Source of the DNA: UBA4644 sp964646225
GTDB taxonomy: Bacteria; Bacillota; Clostridia; Oscillospirales; Butyricicoccaceae
Assembly: GCA_964646225.1 (NCBI GenBank)
Contig: CAZYAD010000048.1
Location: 1-9,588 of the forward strand
Length of the DNA stretch: 9,588 bases
Direction of reading: 5' to 3'
The notes beneath the pieces were generated by a model. That model had not been told where the DNA came from and made no database searches. It saw only the letters and a program-made list of their open reading frames with translations. The position numbers and the translations under genes were made by a program. Below, in pieces: positions 1-6,182 of this stretch. Numbering within the stretch: position 1 is the first letter of the stretch; every line of letters begins with the position of its first letter.

Positions 1-763
1 AGGGGTGCTTGGGATCGTAGAACACCTCTTCGCAGGTGCCGATCTCCACGATATCGCCTGCATACATCACGGCGATACGGTCGGCCACATTGGCCACCAC
101 GCCCAGGTCGTGGGTGATGTAAATGATGGTCAGTGCATATTTGGCCTGAAGCTTGCGCAGCAGATCCAGGATCTGGGCCTGGATGGTAACATCCAGGGCG
201 GTGGTGGGCTCGTCGCAGATCAGGATCTCCGGAACGCAGGCCATGGCGATGGCGATGACCACGCGCTGGCGCATACCACCGGAAAACTCGTGGGGATACT
301 GCTTATAGCGGCGCTCGGGATCGGGGATGCCTACATCCTCCAGCAGCTCCAGCGTGCGCTTTTTGGCTTCCTCCTTGGTGACCTTGTTGTGCAGGGTAAA
401 GGCTTCTTCGATCTGCTTGCCAATAGTCTTCAGGGGGTTCAGAGAGGTCATGGGATCCTGGAACACCATGGCAATGCGCTTGCCGCGGATCTGGATCCAG
501 TCCTTTTCGGTCTTGAACTTGGCCAGATCCATGCCGCCATACTCGATGGTGCCGTTGTCGATCCAGCCGTTGTTGTCCAGCAGACCCATAAAGTTTTTAC
601 AGAAGACCGACTTGCCGGAGCCGGACTCGCCAACGATGGCAAGGGACTCGCCCTTGTACAGGTCCATGGTGATGCCGCGGAGGGCGGTAAGCACCTGTCC
701 ACGCAGGTTGAACTTGACCACCAGATCCTTGACGCTCAATACGATTTCTCTATTTTCGCTCAT
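1..763 (-). CDS. oppD: Oligopeptide ABC transporter ATP-binding protein, OppD-like (partial, runs off left edge)
   Basis: This is one of the two cytoplasmic ATPases that power an OppABCDF-type peptide importer. The visible 254 residues contain Walker A GESGSGKS (about 45-52), Q-loop MVFQDP (about 99-104), ABC signature FSGGMRQR (about 160-167), Walker B ILICDEP with the following TTALD (about 180-190) and the H-loop ITHDLG (about 216-221). The frame reaches the window edge at PKHP, where family members continue with a peptide-transporter C-terminal region, so the gene is cut off rather than broken. The ATG at 763 follows a strong GGAGGTG ribosome-binding site, and only 12 bases separate it from the oppC stop. 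OppD is preferred over OppF because it comes first after oppC and carries the FSGGMRQR form of the signature. Nickel or dipeptide (DppD) transporters share these motifs, so the substrate is not certain. Confidence 0.93.
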   Translation of the reverse strand, partial: MSENREIVLSVKDLVVKFNLRGQVLTALRGITMDLYKGESLAIVGESGSGKSVFCKNFMGLLDNNGWIDNGTIEYGGMDLAKFKTEKDWIQIRGKRIAMVFQDPMTSLNPLKTIGKQIEEAFTLHNKVTKEEAKKRTLELLEDVGIPDPERRYKQYPHEFSGGMRQRVVIAIAMACVPEILICDEPTTALDVTIQAQILDLLRKLQAKYALTIIYITHDLGVVANVADRIAVMYAGDIVEIGTCEEVFYDPKHP

Positions 764-775
764 AAGACACCTCCG

Positions 776-1882
776 TCAGCGGTGGTTGCGCGGGTCGGAA
801 GCGTCTGCAAACGCGTTGCCCAGCGCATAGAACGCGACTGTGATGGCGGAAACCATCAGCATGGGGTAAAACAGCTGATACCGCTGCGCTTCCACTAGCA
901 TGACCTTACGGCCCTCATCCACCAGGTTGCCCAACGAGGGGATTCTGACCGGCAGGCCCAGACCGATATAGGTCAGGAACACCTCGGAGCCGATGGCACC
1001 GGGGATGGCCAGGGCGGTTTGCAGCATGATGACCGAAACCAGCTGCGGCAGGATGTTGCGGGTGATGATCTTGAAGCTGGGAGTACCCAGGCAGCGGGAG
1101 GCCAGATTGAACTCGCGGTCACGATAGATCAGGATCATGTTTCGGATGTACTTGGCCATGCCCAGCCAGCCGGTCATGGACATAACAATAATCATGGTGG
1201 TAACGCTGGGGCGCATGATGTAGATCAGCAGCATACGCAAAATGGTATAGGGGATATTGTCGAACAGGTTGTAGATCTCGGTAAACAGCCAGTCCATCTT
1301 ACGGGCATAGCCCCAGGCGCAGCCCATAATCAGGCCAAGAACCATACTGACCGCAGAGGAACACAGCGCGATCAGCAGGGAGTTGCGGCTGCCCTGCCAG
1401 ATGCGGGACCACAGATCCTGGCCGATGGCGTTGGTGCCAAACCAGAAATCGCCGTTGGGCTTGAGGTTGCGCAGGGTCTTGCCGGTGATCGGGTCATTGT
1501 TGACCACATAGGGGTCATGCTGATTGGGCAGATAGGGCTGGACGAAGGTGAACAGCAGCAGCACCACCAGGAAAATCAGGATCGCCACCGATACCTTGTT
1601 TTTCAGGAAAACACGGAGGGTGGAACCCCAGTAAGAATAGTTGGAATAACCGCTGCGCTCGGCCTCGGCATCGTCATAGGGCACCTCGACGAACAGGTCG
1701 TCGGTAATGGGGGTCTCGCCATCGTCACAGACAATAGGCATCTGGGCAGGGATCTTTTTCAGATCCTCCAGATAGTCGGTCTCGGCAAAGCCCTCCTGCA
1801 GCTCGATGACCTTTTTGTCGGTATAGCTGCGGAAGAAGGGGTTTTCCTTGCTCTCCGGGAGCTTATTCTTGTTATCGGACAT
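776..1882 (-). CDS. oppC: Oligopeptide ABC transporter permease, OppC-like, with long acidic N-terminal extension
   Basis: Inner-membrane permease subunit of the peptide importer, 368 residues. The family block FGTNAIGQDLWSRIWQGSRNSL (about 148-169) matches the GTDxxGxD...SRxxxGxRxSL signature of OppC/DppC proteins. The EAA loop that docks on the ATPase lies at about 257-279 (EFNLASRCLG ... ITRNILP). The first membrane helix is at about 97-115 (VSVAILIFLVVLLLF), with further hydrophobic segments at about 168-190, 215-240, 280-312 and 338-355. Typical OppC proteins are about 300 residues with a short cytoplasmic lead. This one has about 95 residues before the first helix, rich in Asp and Glu. 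The ATG at 1882 is well supported: it overlaps the oppB stop by one base (TGATG) and has GGGAGG nine bases upstream, so the extension appears genuinely translated. Confidence 0.94.
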   Translation of the reverse strand: MSDNKNKLPESKENPFFRSYTDKKVIELQEGFAETDYLEDLKKIPAQMPIVCDDGETPITDDLFVEVPYDDAEAERSGYSNYSYWGSTLRVFLKNKVSVAILIFLVVLLLFTFVQPYLPNQHDPYVVNNDPITGKTLRNLKPNGDFWFGTNAIGQDLWSRIWQGSRNSLLIALCSSAVSMVLGLIMGCAWGYARKMDWLFTEIYNLFDNIPYTILRMLLIYIMRPSVTTMIIVMSMTGWLGMAKYIRNMILIYRDREFNLASRCLGTPSFKIITRNILPQLVSVIMLQTALAIPGAIGSEVFLTYIGLGLPVRIPSLGNLVDEGRKVMLVEAQRYQLFYPMLMVSAITVAFYALGNAFADASDPRNHR

Positions 1883-2829
1883 CAGCGGCTGCCTCCCTTC
1901 TGGGTAAAGGTGATTCGGGGATCCACCAGCATCATGGCCAGGTCGCCCAACAGCAGACCCAGGACAGAGATGACGGAATACAGCAGGACCATGGCCTGCA
2001 CCAGCGTGTTATCCTGACGCTGGATGGAGCTGATCAGCAGACCGCCCATGCCGTTGATGGAGAACAGAGACTCCACATACAGCGAGCCGGAGATGGTGAA
2101 CAGCAGAGAGGCCGGCAGACTCTGGACCATGGGCACCAGCGCGTTGCGGAAAATGTGGCGGAAGGCCACCTGGCTGGAGGTCATGCCCTTGGCGCGGGCC
2201 AGACGGATATAGTCCATATTCAGCTGGTCCACCATATAGCGGCGCATCCACATGGCGTTGGAGGCGATGCCGCCCAGAGACAGGCAGATGATGGGCATGA
2301 TCCGGGAGCTGGGGATAGTAGACTTAAACAGCATGGGCAGGCCCAGCCAGGAAGACAGATAGATCTGGATCAGGATGTAATAGACAGCGGCCGGTATGGC
2401 GTTGATGAGCAGAACATAAATGTTACCCACCTTATCCACGATGCCATTCTTTTTCCGGGCCATCATGACACCCAGCGGCATACCAACCAGCAACTGGATC
2501 ACCAGAGAGATGATACCAAACTGGAATGAGACCTTTGCTTTGGGCCAGATAATGTCGCCAACGGGAACATTTTTCCGGATGACGATGGATTTGCCCAGGT
2601 CCCCGTGAAGGATCAGGTTCTTCCAGAAATTGGGGAGCGCGATATACCAGGGGTCAAGAAGACCCAGTTCTTTCAGAATATTATTTTTAACGGTATCGCT
2701 CATGGTGTCTGAACGACCTTCGAAATAGGTTTCGACGGGCATCAGACGCATCAGCAGAAAGACGATCGACAGCACCAGACAAATGGTGATGCAGGCACGG
2801 CCTACGCGTCCCAGTGTGTATTTCAGCAA
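1882..2829 (-). CDS. oppB: Oligopeptide ABC transporter permease, OppB-like (TTG start)
   Basis: Inner-membrane permease that pairs with OppC to form the translocation channel, 315 residues, the usual length for the family. The N-terminus MLKYTLGRVGRA followed by a hydrophobic helix (about 12-30) is typical of OppB/DppB. The EAA loop is at about 206-233 (DYIRLARAKGM ... HIFRNALVP), preceded by MRRYMVDQLN, and the C-terminus has the usual LVDPRI ending. The start codon is TTG at 2829: the next in-frame codons upstream are ATC, CAC and the stop TGA, and an AGGTG ribosome-binding site sits seven bases before the TTG. Its stop shares one base with the oppC ATG, which suggests translational coupling. 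It is separated from oppA by 122 bases that carry a strong hairpin. Confidence 0.95.
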   Translation of the reverse strand: MLKYTLGRVGRACITICLVLSIVFLLMRLMPVETYFEGRSDTMSDTVKNNILKELGLLDPWYIALPNFWKNLILHGDLGKSIVIRKNVPVGDIIWPKAKVSFQFGIISLVIQLLVGMPLGVMMARKKNGIVDKVGNIYVLLINAIPAAVYYILIQIYLSSWLGLPMLFKSTIPSSRIMPIICLSLGGIASNAMWMRRYMVDQLNMDYIRLARAKGMTSSQVAFRHIFRNALVPMVQSLPASLLFTISGSLYVESLFSINGMGGLLISSIQRQDNTLVQAMVLLYSVISVLGLLLGDLAMMLVDPRITFTQKGGSR

Positions 2830-2841
2830 GATGTGTCACCT
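2830..2841 (-). promoter_or_regulatory. Ribosome-binding site that decides the TTG start of oppB
   Basis: On the minus strand AGGTG (2837-2841) lies seven bases before the TTG at 2827-2829. An in-frame TGA overlaps the end of this element, so no start further upstream is possible in this frame. The next in-frame codon after TTG is CTG and no ATG lies nearby, so TTG is the best-supported start. Confidence 0.7.
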
Positions 2842-2879
2842 CTCGTTTCATTTACGGTGAAAAGTCGTTTTTTACTTGA

Positions 2880-2913
2880 GAGAGCCCCCCTATCTCCGGA
2901 CAGGGGGGCTCTC
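2880..2913 (-). other. Strong intercistronic hairpin between oppA and oppB, without a T-tract
   Basis: A perfect 12-bp inverted repeat, GAGAGCCCCCCT (2880-2891) with AGGGGGGCTCTC (2902-2913), encloses a 10-base loop. In the direction of opp transcription it is followed by TCAAGTAAAAAACG, so it lacks the T-run of an intrinsic terminator. On the plus strand nothing T-rich follows either. It lies 38 bases after the oppA stop and 50 bases before the oppB start. The likely role, inferred from other binding-protein-dependent operons, is to stabilise the oppA message or partly reduce read-through, so that the binding protein is made in excess over the membrane subunits. Confidence 0.75.
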
Positions 2914-2951
2914 CTGACGCTTGATTCAGTTATTGCTTGCGTTTGGCTGAA

Positions 2952-4982
2952 TTAGTAGTCGATACCGGCAGCCTGAGCGGCAGCGATCCGCTCGGCACGC
3001 TCGACCTGCCAGGCTTCCAGACCGGCCATATAGGTCTCGGAATCCATGGGCTTCTCATAGACCCACTGATACTTATAGCGGGAATCGGAGAAGCCGAAGG
3101 GAGCGAACTGGCTCTCGAAGGGGCTCAGATAAGAGGACATATAGCCGCAGGAGCCGACGGGGCCGATGGGGATGGCGTAAGCGTTCTCCAGCAGCCAGGC
3201 TTCGCACTCGGCCAGAGCGTTGTAGCGCTTCTCCATATCCACGACTTCCTTGTTGGCCTCGGTGACCATGTCGGTGTAGTTGTGGTTGATCCAGTAGGTC
3301 TCATCCCAGCCGCTACGGCCCATACGAGCGCCATCAGTGCCTTCGGGAACCTGAGTGGCAGCGCCGTCAGCACGCCACAGGTAGGCATAAGCCTGGCCCA
3401 GGCGGAAGGGATCGGTATAGGTCAGAGGATCGGCGTAGTCGGGGCCCCAGTAGCACAGCTGGAAGCTGTAGTTACCGCTGCGGCGGCAGGTGTTCAGATA
3501 GTCGGTGTCGGGATAACCCTCAATGACGAACTGGATGAAGTCGGCGCCCAGCAGCTCGATCAGCTGCTGCGTGACCACGACTGCCATGTCGCCGTCATGA
3601 CCGGAGGTGTTGTAGGGCATATAAGCCACGATGGGGAAGGAAACGCCCTGGGCTTCCAGCTCGGCGCGGGCAGCGTCGCGATACTTCAGGGCCTCTTCGG
3701 GCTGATACTGCTCAACGGTGGTATAGGGCTTCAGAGGCTCGGAATAGATGTAGTCGGTACCGCCGGCGGCGCAGAAGTCAGGCTTGGTGATGGAGCCGCA
3801 CATAAAGGCTTCGGGGTTGTAGGGGTCATAGATCTCAACGACCTTGCGGCGGTTCAGACCATAATAGACGGCCTTACGGAAGTTCAGGTTGTTGGCGGCG
3901 GCCAGCCACTGCTCGTGATCCAGCTGCAGGCCATTAACATTGCTCTCCTCGTAGGTGGGCATGAAGTTGAACAGGAACCAGTAGTTGTAGGTGCCGGAAC
4001 GGACGGGACGGATCAGAGCGGCCTTTTCGGGATCGCTCATCCACTCGTCGATCTGGTCGGAGGGGATGTCGGCGGAGGTGACTTCGCCGCGGAGCAGCAG
4101 CTCGGGGCCAACCACATCAGCCTCGGCGTTGAAGGTCTCCTCAATGCGCTCAACATGGATGTTCTTGATATCCCAGTACTCGGGGTTGCGCTCGTTCAGA
4201 GTCCAGCTCTGATAATCCCACTCGGTGCACAGGAAGGCGCCGCAGTACAGGATGGTGGTGTTGTCGGTACCGAAGGCATCGCCCTGCTCCTCCATGAACT
4301 TGGCGGAGGTGGGGTAGCCCCAGTTATAGGTCAGACGGGACAGGAACCAGGGGCAGGCCTGGGTCAGGGTGTACTGCAGCTCATACTCGGAGATAGCCTT
4401 GATGCCGACGGTATCCCAGTCGGCCTCCTGGCCGGACTCCAGCGCCAGATAATAATCCTCGGCGCCGACCATATCGAACAGCAGGTCAGCGGTGCGGGCG
4501 GTGTTGGCGGGATCCAGAATCCACTTGGCGGAGGTGACCCAGTCTTCGGCCTTGACATATTCGTCGCCGTAGAAGGAGCCATCATTGTACTGCCAACGGA
4601 CGCCCTCGCGGATCTTGAAAGTCCAGGTCAGGCCGTCCTCGGACTTGGTCCAGGACTCAGCCAGGCAGGGCTGGCACATACCATAGTTATCGTACTCCAC
4701 CAGGGAGTCGATCCAGTTGGCCCAGGTGCCGCCTGCGGAGGGATGCAGGGGGTTCCAGTCAGTGATCTCGTCGGTGTAGAGTCTCTTGACGACCTGCTCG
4801 GCCGCAGCGCCCTCAGGACGCACCTCTTCGTCTCCGCCGTTGGAGCTCTCGCCGTCATTGCTGACGGTGCCCTGGTTGTCAGAATTGTCAGGGGTGTCGG
4901 GTGTCTCGTTGTCGCTGCCGCAGCCTGCGAAGCAGGACAGCAGAAGGACCATGCTCAGCAACAATGCGATCCATTTTTTCAT
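2952..4982 (-). CDS. oppA: Oligopeptide ABC transporter substrate-binding lipoprotein, OppA-like (SBP family 5)
   Basis: Extracytoplasmic receptor that binds peptides, or a related solute, and delivers it to OppB/OppC. The 676-residue protein opens with a lipoprotein signal: MKKW, a hydrophobic core, and the lipobox FAGC with the lipidated Cys at 21. An acidic Ser/Asn/Asp/Pro-rich linker (about 22-60) should tether it to the membrane. The family-5 fold follows, with recognisable blocks at DWNPLHP (75-81), LAESW...DGLTWTFKIREGVRW (107-130), LNFRKAVYYGLNRRKVVE (366-383) and CYWGPDYADPLTYTDPF (510-526). It is longer than the common size of about 540-560 residues and is Cys-rich, with 11 Cys after the lipobox including CQPC at 103-106. 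The ATG at 4982 is chosen over an in-frame ATG 30 codons upstream because it begins a proper signal peptide and has AAAGGAG eight bases ahead. The exact substrate cannot be read from sequence. Confidence 0.94.
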   Translation of the reverse strand: MKKWIALLLSMVLLLSCFAGCGSDNETPDTPDNSDNQGTVSNDGESSNGGDEEVRPEGAAAEQVVKRLYTDEITDWNPLHPSAGGTWANWIDSLVEYDNYGMCQPCLAESWTKSEDGLTWTFKIREGVRWQYNDGSFYGDEYVKAEDWVTSAKWILDPANTARTADLLFDMVGAEDYYLALESGQEADWDTVGIKAISEYELQYTLTQACPWFLSRLTYNWGYPTSAKFMEEQGDAFGTDNTTILYCGAFLCTEWDYQSWTLNERNPEYWDIKNIHVERIEETFNAEADVVGPELLLRGEVTSADIPSDQIDEWMSDPEKAALIRPVRSGTYNYWFLFNFMPTYEESNVNGLQLDHEQWLAAANNLNFRKAVYYGLNRRKVVEIYDPYNPEAFMCGSITKPDFCAAGGTDYIYSEPLKPYTTVEQYQPEEALKYRDAARAELEAQGVSFPIVAYMPYNTSGHDGDMAVVVTQQLIELLGADFIQFVIEGYPDTDYLNTCRRSGNYSFQLCYWGPDYADPLTYTDPFRLGQAYAYLWRADGAATQVPEGTDGARMGRSGWDETYWINHNYTDMVTEANKEVVDMEKRYNALAECEAWLLENAYAIPIGPVGSCGYMSSYLSPFESQFAPFGFSDSRYKYQWVYEKPMDSETYMAGLEAWQVERAERIAAAQAAGIDY

Positions 4983-5072
4983 ACGTGTCTCTCCTTTGAA
5001 GTGGATTTTCCCGTCGGTCCCCCGCTGACAGGCAAGCGTCAACCCAAGACCGGACGGTTGGTCTATGGGCAA

Positions 5073-5102
5073 ACTATAGCACAGGTTTTTTTCTTTTGCC
5101 AG
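5073..5102 (-). promoter_or_regulatory. Predicted extended -10 promoter of the opp operon
   Basis: On the minus strand TATAGT (5073-5078) is preceded by TGC, giving the extended -10 form TGnTATAGT. CTGGCA (5097-5102), matching four of six -35 positions, lies 18 bases upstream. The spacer is A-rich. Transcription would start near 5066, leaving a leader of about 80-85 bases before oppA. It is the best promoter match in this gap. The assignment is by eye only. Confidence 0.6.
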
Positions 5103-5181
5103 CGAAATTTTGAACTTTTTGCGAATTGATAGCCAAAAATCCGTCTTTTTGTTGATTTACACAATTTTTGATTCGAAAATT
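5086..5181. other. AT-rich leader with helically phased A/T tracts (possible curved DNA or UP element)
   Basis: Short A or T runs recur about every 10 bases: centres near 5089, 5096, 5108, 5118, 5126, 5137, 5148, 5157, 5167 and 5178. The surrounding genes are GC-rich, so the segment stands out sharply. It covers the promoter spacer and about 80 bases upstream of the predicted opp -35 element. Phased A-tracts are known to bend DNA and upstream AT tracts can contact the RNA polymerase alpha subunit; either role here is inferred. Confidence 0.45.
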
Positions 5182-5185
5182 TGTG
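5160..5185. repeat. Imperfect palindrome upstream of the opp promoter, candidate operator
   Basis: On the plus strand CACAA at 5160-5164 pairs with TTGTG at 5181-5185, and the inner T-run 5165-5169 pairs mostly with AAAA at 5176-5179, leaving a short unpaired centre (gattc). It lies about 80 bases upstream of the predicted -10. The half AATTTTC/GAAAATT resembles a CodY half-site, while the outer CACAA/TTGTG arms face the wrong way for a Rex operator. The binding protein cannot be named. Confidence 0.35.
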
Positions 5186-5212
5186 CAAGTTGACGGGCGA
5201 AAAACCTGGAAT

Positions 5213-5238
5213 TTCTGTCGGCAGTCCTCTTGACAGAA
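5213..5238. repeat. Short inverted repeat between rex terminator and opp promoter
   Basis: TTCTGTC (5213-5219) and GACAGAA (5232-5238) form a perfect 7-bp inverted repeat with a 12-base spacer. No T-tract follows it on either strand, so it is not a terminator. It could be an operator or chance; nothing identifies a binding protein. Confidence 0.3.
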
Positions 5239-5258
5239 GCACTTTACTGTGGTATAGC

Positions 5259-5280
5259 AAAAAAGCTGCCCGAAGGCAGC
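5259..5280 (-). terminator. Intrinsic terminator of rex
   Basis: On the minus strand GCTGCC-TTCG-GGCAGC is followed by six T's. The stem is 6 bp (5265-5270 with 5275-5280), and the loop with its closing pair is the extra-stable C(UUCG)G tetraloop. It begins 19 bases after the rex stop. The plus strand also has a T-run after the stem (5281-5286), so the structure could act in both directions, although no plus-strand gene lies before it. Confidence 0.92.
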
Positions 5281-5298
5281 TTTTTTGTTTCGGTACGC

Positions 5299-5919
5299 TT
5301 ATCGAAGCTTATAGGACAGGACCATCAGGCTCTCGGAAAAATGAACATTTTCCACTGGGACCTGGGGCATATCCAGGTGCAGATCGATGGAGGTGAAGTT
5401 CCAGATCCCACGGATGCCCACCTCCACCAGCCGCTGCGCAGTAGCGCGAGCATGGAGCTTGGGCAGGGTGAGAATGGCGATCTCCGGCCGGTGCTCCTCC
5501 ATCACCTGCTCCAGGCGGCGGCAGGAATACACCGGCACACCTGCGATTTCCGTCCCGATCAGCAGAGGGTTGGAATCGAAGGCGGCCACCAGCCGCACGC
5601 CGTATTTGGTGAAGTTGAAATTGGTTATCAGCGCCTTGCCCAGATTGCCTGCGCCGACGATGATGGCGCGCTTTTGGGTATCGATGCCCATGATGCCGGC
5701 AATGGCGGTGCGCAACTCCGCTACGTTATATCCGTAACCCTGTTGCCCGAAGCCGCCAAAGCAGTTGAAATCCTGACGCACCTGTGATGCGGTGAGACCC
5801 ATTCGTTCCGCAAGCGTACCGGAAGAGATCCTGGTGATCCCTGCGTCCTGCAAATCACACAGATGACGAAAATAGCGCGGCATCCGATGAATAACGGCAG
5901 ACGAGATCCTTTTCTCCAT
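5299..5919 (-). CDS. rex: Redox-sensing transcriptional repressor Rex
   Basis: Rex senses the NADH/NAD+ ratio and represses fermentation and respiration genes when NADH is low. The 206-residue length is normal. Residues 1-80 form the winged-helix DNA-binding domain (ISSGTLAERMGLTASQVRQDF at about 31-51, then FGGFGQQGYGYNV). A Rossmann NAD(H) domain follows, with IIVGAGNLGKAL at about 86-97 and the acidic residue of VAAFDSNP near 115. The C-terminal helix NVHFSESLMVLSYKLR is the domain-swap element of Rex dimers. The ATG at 5919 is chosen because family homology begins there and GGAGGGAG sits six bases upstream; an in-frame ATG at 6186 would add 89 residues with no Rex similarity and would lie upstream of the promoter. 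It is a single-gene unit with its own promoter and terminator. Confidence 0.96.
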   Translation of the reverse strand: MEKRISSAVIHRMPRYFRHLCDLQDAGITRISSGTLAERMGLTASQVRQDFNCFGGFGQQGYGYNVAELRTAIAGIMGIDTQKRAIIVGAGNLGKALITNFNFTKYGVRLVAAFDSNPLLIGTEIAGVPVYSCRRLEQVMEEHRPEIAILTLPKLHARATAQRLVEVGIRGIWNFTSIDLHLDMPQVPVENVHFSESLMVLSYKLR

Positions 5920-5964
5920 AAGATTCTCCCTCCGGAATCGAAAGTCATTTGCTGATCGGCTCCT

Positions 5965-5993
5965 ATTGTAACCGAAAATCGTTTGAATTGCAA
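5965..5993 (-). promoter_or_regulatory. Predicted sigma-A-type promoter of rex
   Basis: On the minus strand -35 TTGCAA (5988-5993) and -10 TACAAT (5965-5970) are separated by exactly 17 bases. Transcription would start near 5958, giving a leader of about 40 bases to the rex ATG. No convincing Rex operator (TTGTGA-N6-TCACAA type) overlaps the promoter, so autoregulation is not supported by sequence. Confidence 0.72.
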
Positions 5994-6016
5994 GTGTCTT
6001 TGATAAAAATCGCAAG
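5986..6016. repeat. Near-identical 9-base direct repeat overlapping the rex -35 region
   Basis: On the plus strand AATTGCAAG (5986-5994) and AATCGCAAG (6008-6016) differ at one base and are 22 bases apart start to start, about two helical turns. The first copy overlaps the predicted rex -35 hexamer. A regulator binding site is possible but the repeat is short enough to be chance. Confidence 0.28.
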
Positions 6017-6061
6017 AATATTGACAAAAAGCAAAAAAATAAGCGCGCCGCTCTGTGCAGC

Positions 6062-6103
6062 CTATACACGGAGTTATGCACACTTTCCACAGAGTTTTCC
6101 ACA
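6062..6103 (+). promoter_or_regulatory. Cluster of DnaA-box-like 9-mers beside an AT-rich stretch
   Basis: On the plus strand TTATGCACA (6074-6082) and TTTTCCACA (6095-6103) match the DnaA-box consensus TTWTNCACA exactly. CTTTCCACA (6083-6091), directly abutting the first, has one mismatch, and CTATACACG (6062-6070) has two. A further exact TTTTCCACA lies at 6179-6187. All point the same way. To the left are a short GC-rich run (6044-6052) and a strongly AT-rich stretch (about 5999-6043). The region lies between the tsaD terminator and the rex promoter. DnaA binding is inferred from the motif alone; none of the genes that usually flank a chromosomal origin (dnaA, dnaN, rpmH) are in the window. 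Confidence 0.5.
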
Positions 6104-6145
6104 AAGGGCAGCGGCGGAAAGCCTGTTTTTCCGGGGGCGGCGGGC

Positions 6146-6182
6146 AAAAACTCCCGCAGGGCGGATACCCGGCGGGAGTTTT
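6146..6182 (-). terminator. Intrinsic terminator of the polA-rimI-tsaD operon
   Basis: A perfect 11-bp inverted repeat pairs AAAACTCCCGC (6147-6157) with GCGGGAGTTTT (6172-6182) around a 14-base loop. In the direction of tsaD transcription the GC stem is followed by TTTTT. It begins 24 bases after the tsaD stop, where an operon-ending terminator is expected. Confidence 0.9.

Noticed and set aside
5..898. Plus-strand open frames opposite oppD and oppC (also 1019-2017)
   Set aside because: Antisense shadows of strongly conserved genes; the translations show no family motifs.
2740..2851. ATG at 2851 upstream of oppB as a possible start or leader peptide
   Set aside because: It is in a different frame from oppB, has no ribosome-binding site and runs into the oppB coding region without any recognisable product.
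2880..2913. Intrinsic terminator after oppA
   Set aside because: The stem is strong but no T-run follows in the direction of transcription, so it is reported as a processing or attenuating hairpin instead.
4983..5072. Upstream extension of oppA by 30 residues
   Set aside because: It would bury the lipoprotein signal peptide inside the protein; the ATG at 4982 has AAAGGAG at good spacing.
2937..5129. A 730-codon open frame on the plus strand opposite oppA
   Set aside because: It is fully antisense to a well-supported gene, its product is a low-complexity Gly/Val/Leu/Ala-rich string with no domain, and no ribosome-binding site or promoter was seen. GC-rich codon use in oppA leaves few stops on the other strand.
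5063..5260. 65-codon open frame in the rex-opp gap, minus strand
   Set aside because: It spans the predicted opp promoter and AT-rich leader, has no clear ribosome-binding site and its Lys/Ser-rich translation resembles noncoding AT-rich DNA.
6021..6026. Perfect TTGACA on the plus strand as a -35 of a rightward promoter
   Set aside because: No -10-like hexamer occurs 16-18 bases downstream (the DNA there is GC-rich), and no plus-strand gene follows.
5999..6103. A complete chromosomal origin of replication
   Set aside because: There are few boxes, and no dnaA, dnaN, rpmH or similar gene is present; the evidence supports only a DnaA-box-like cluster.
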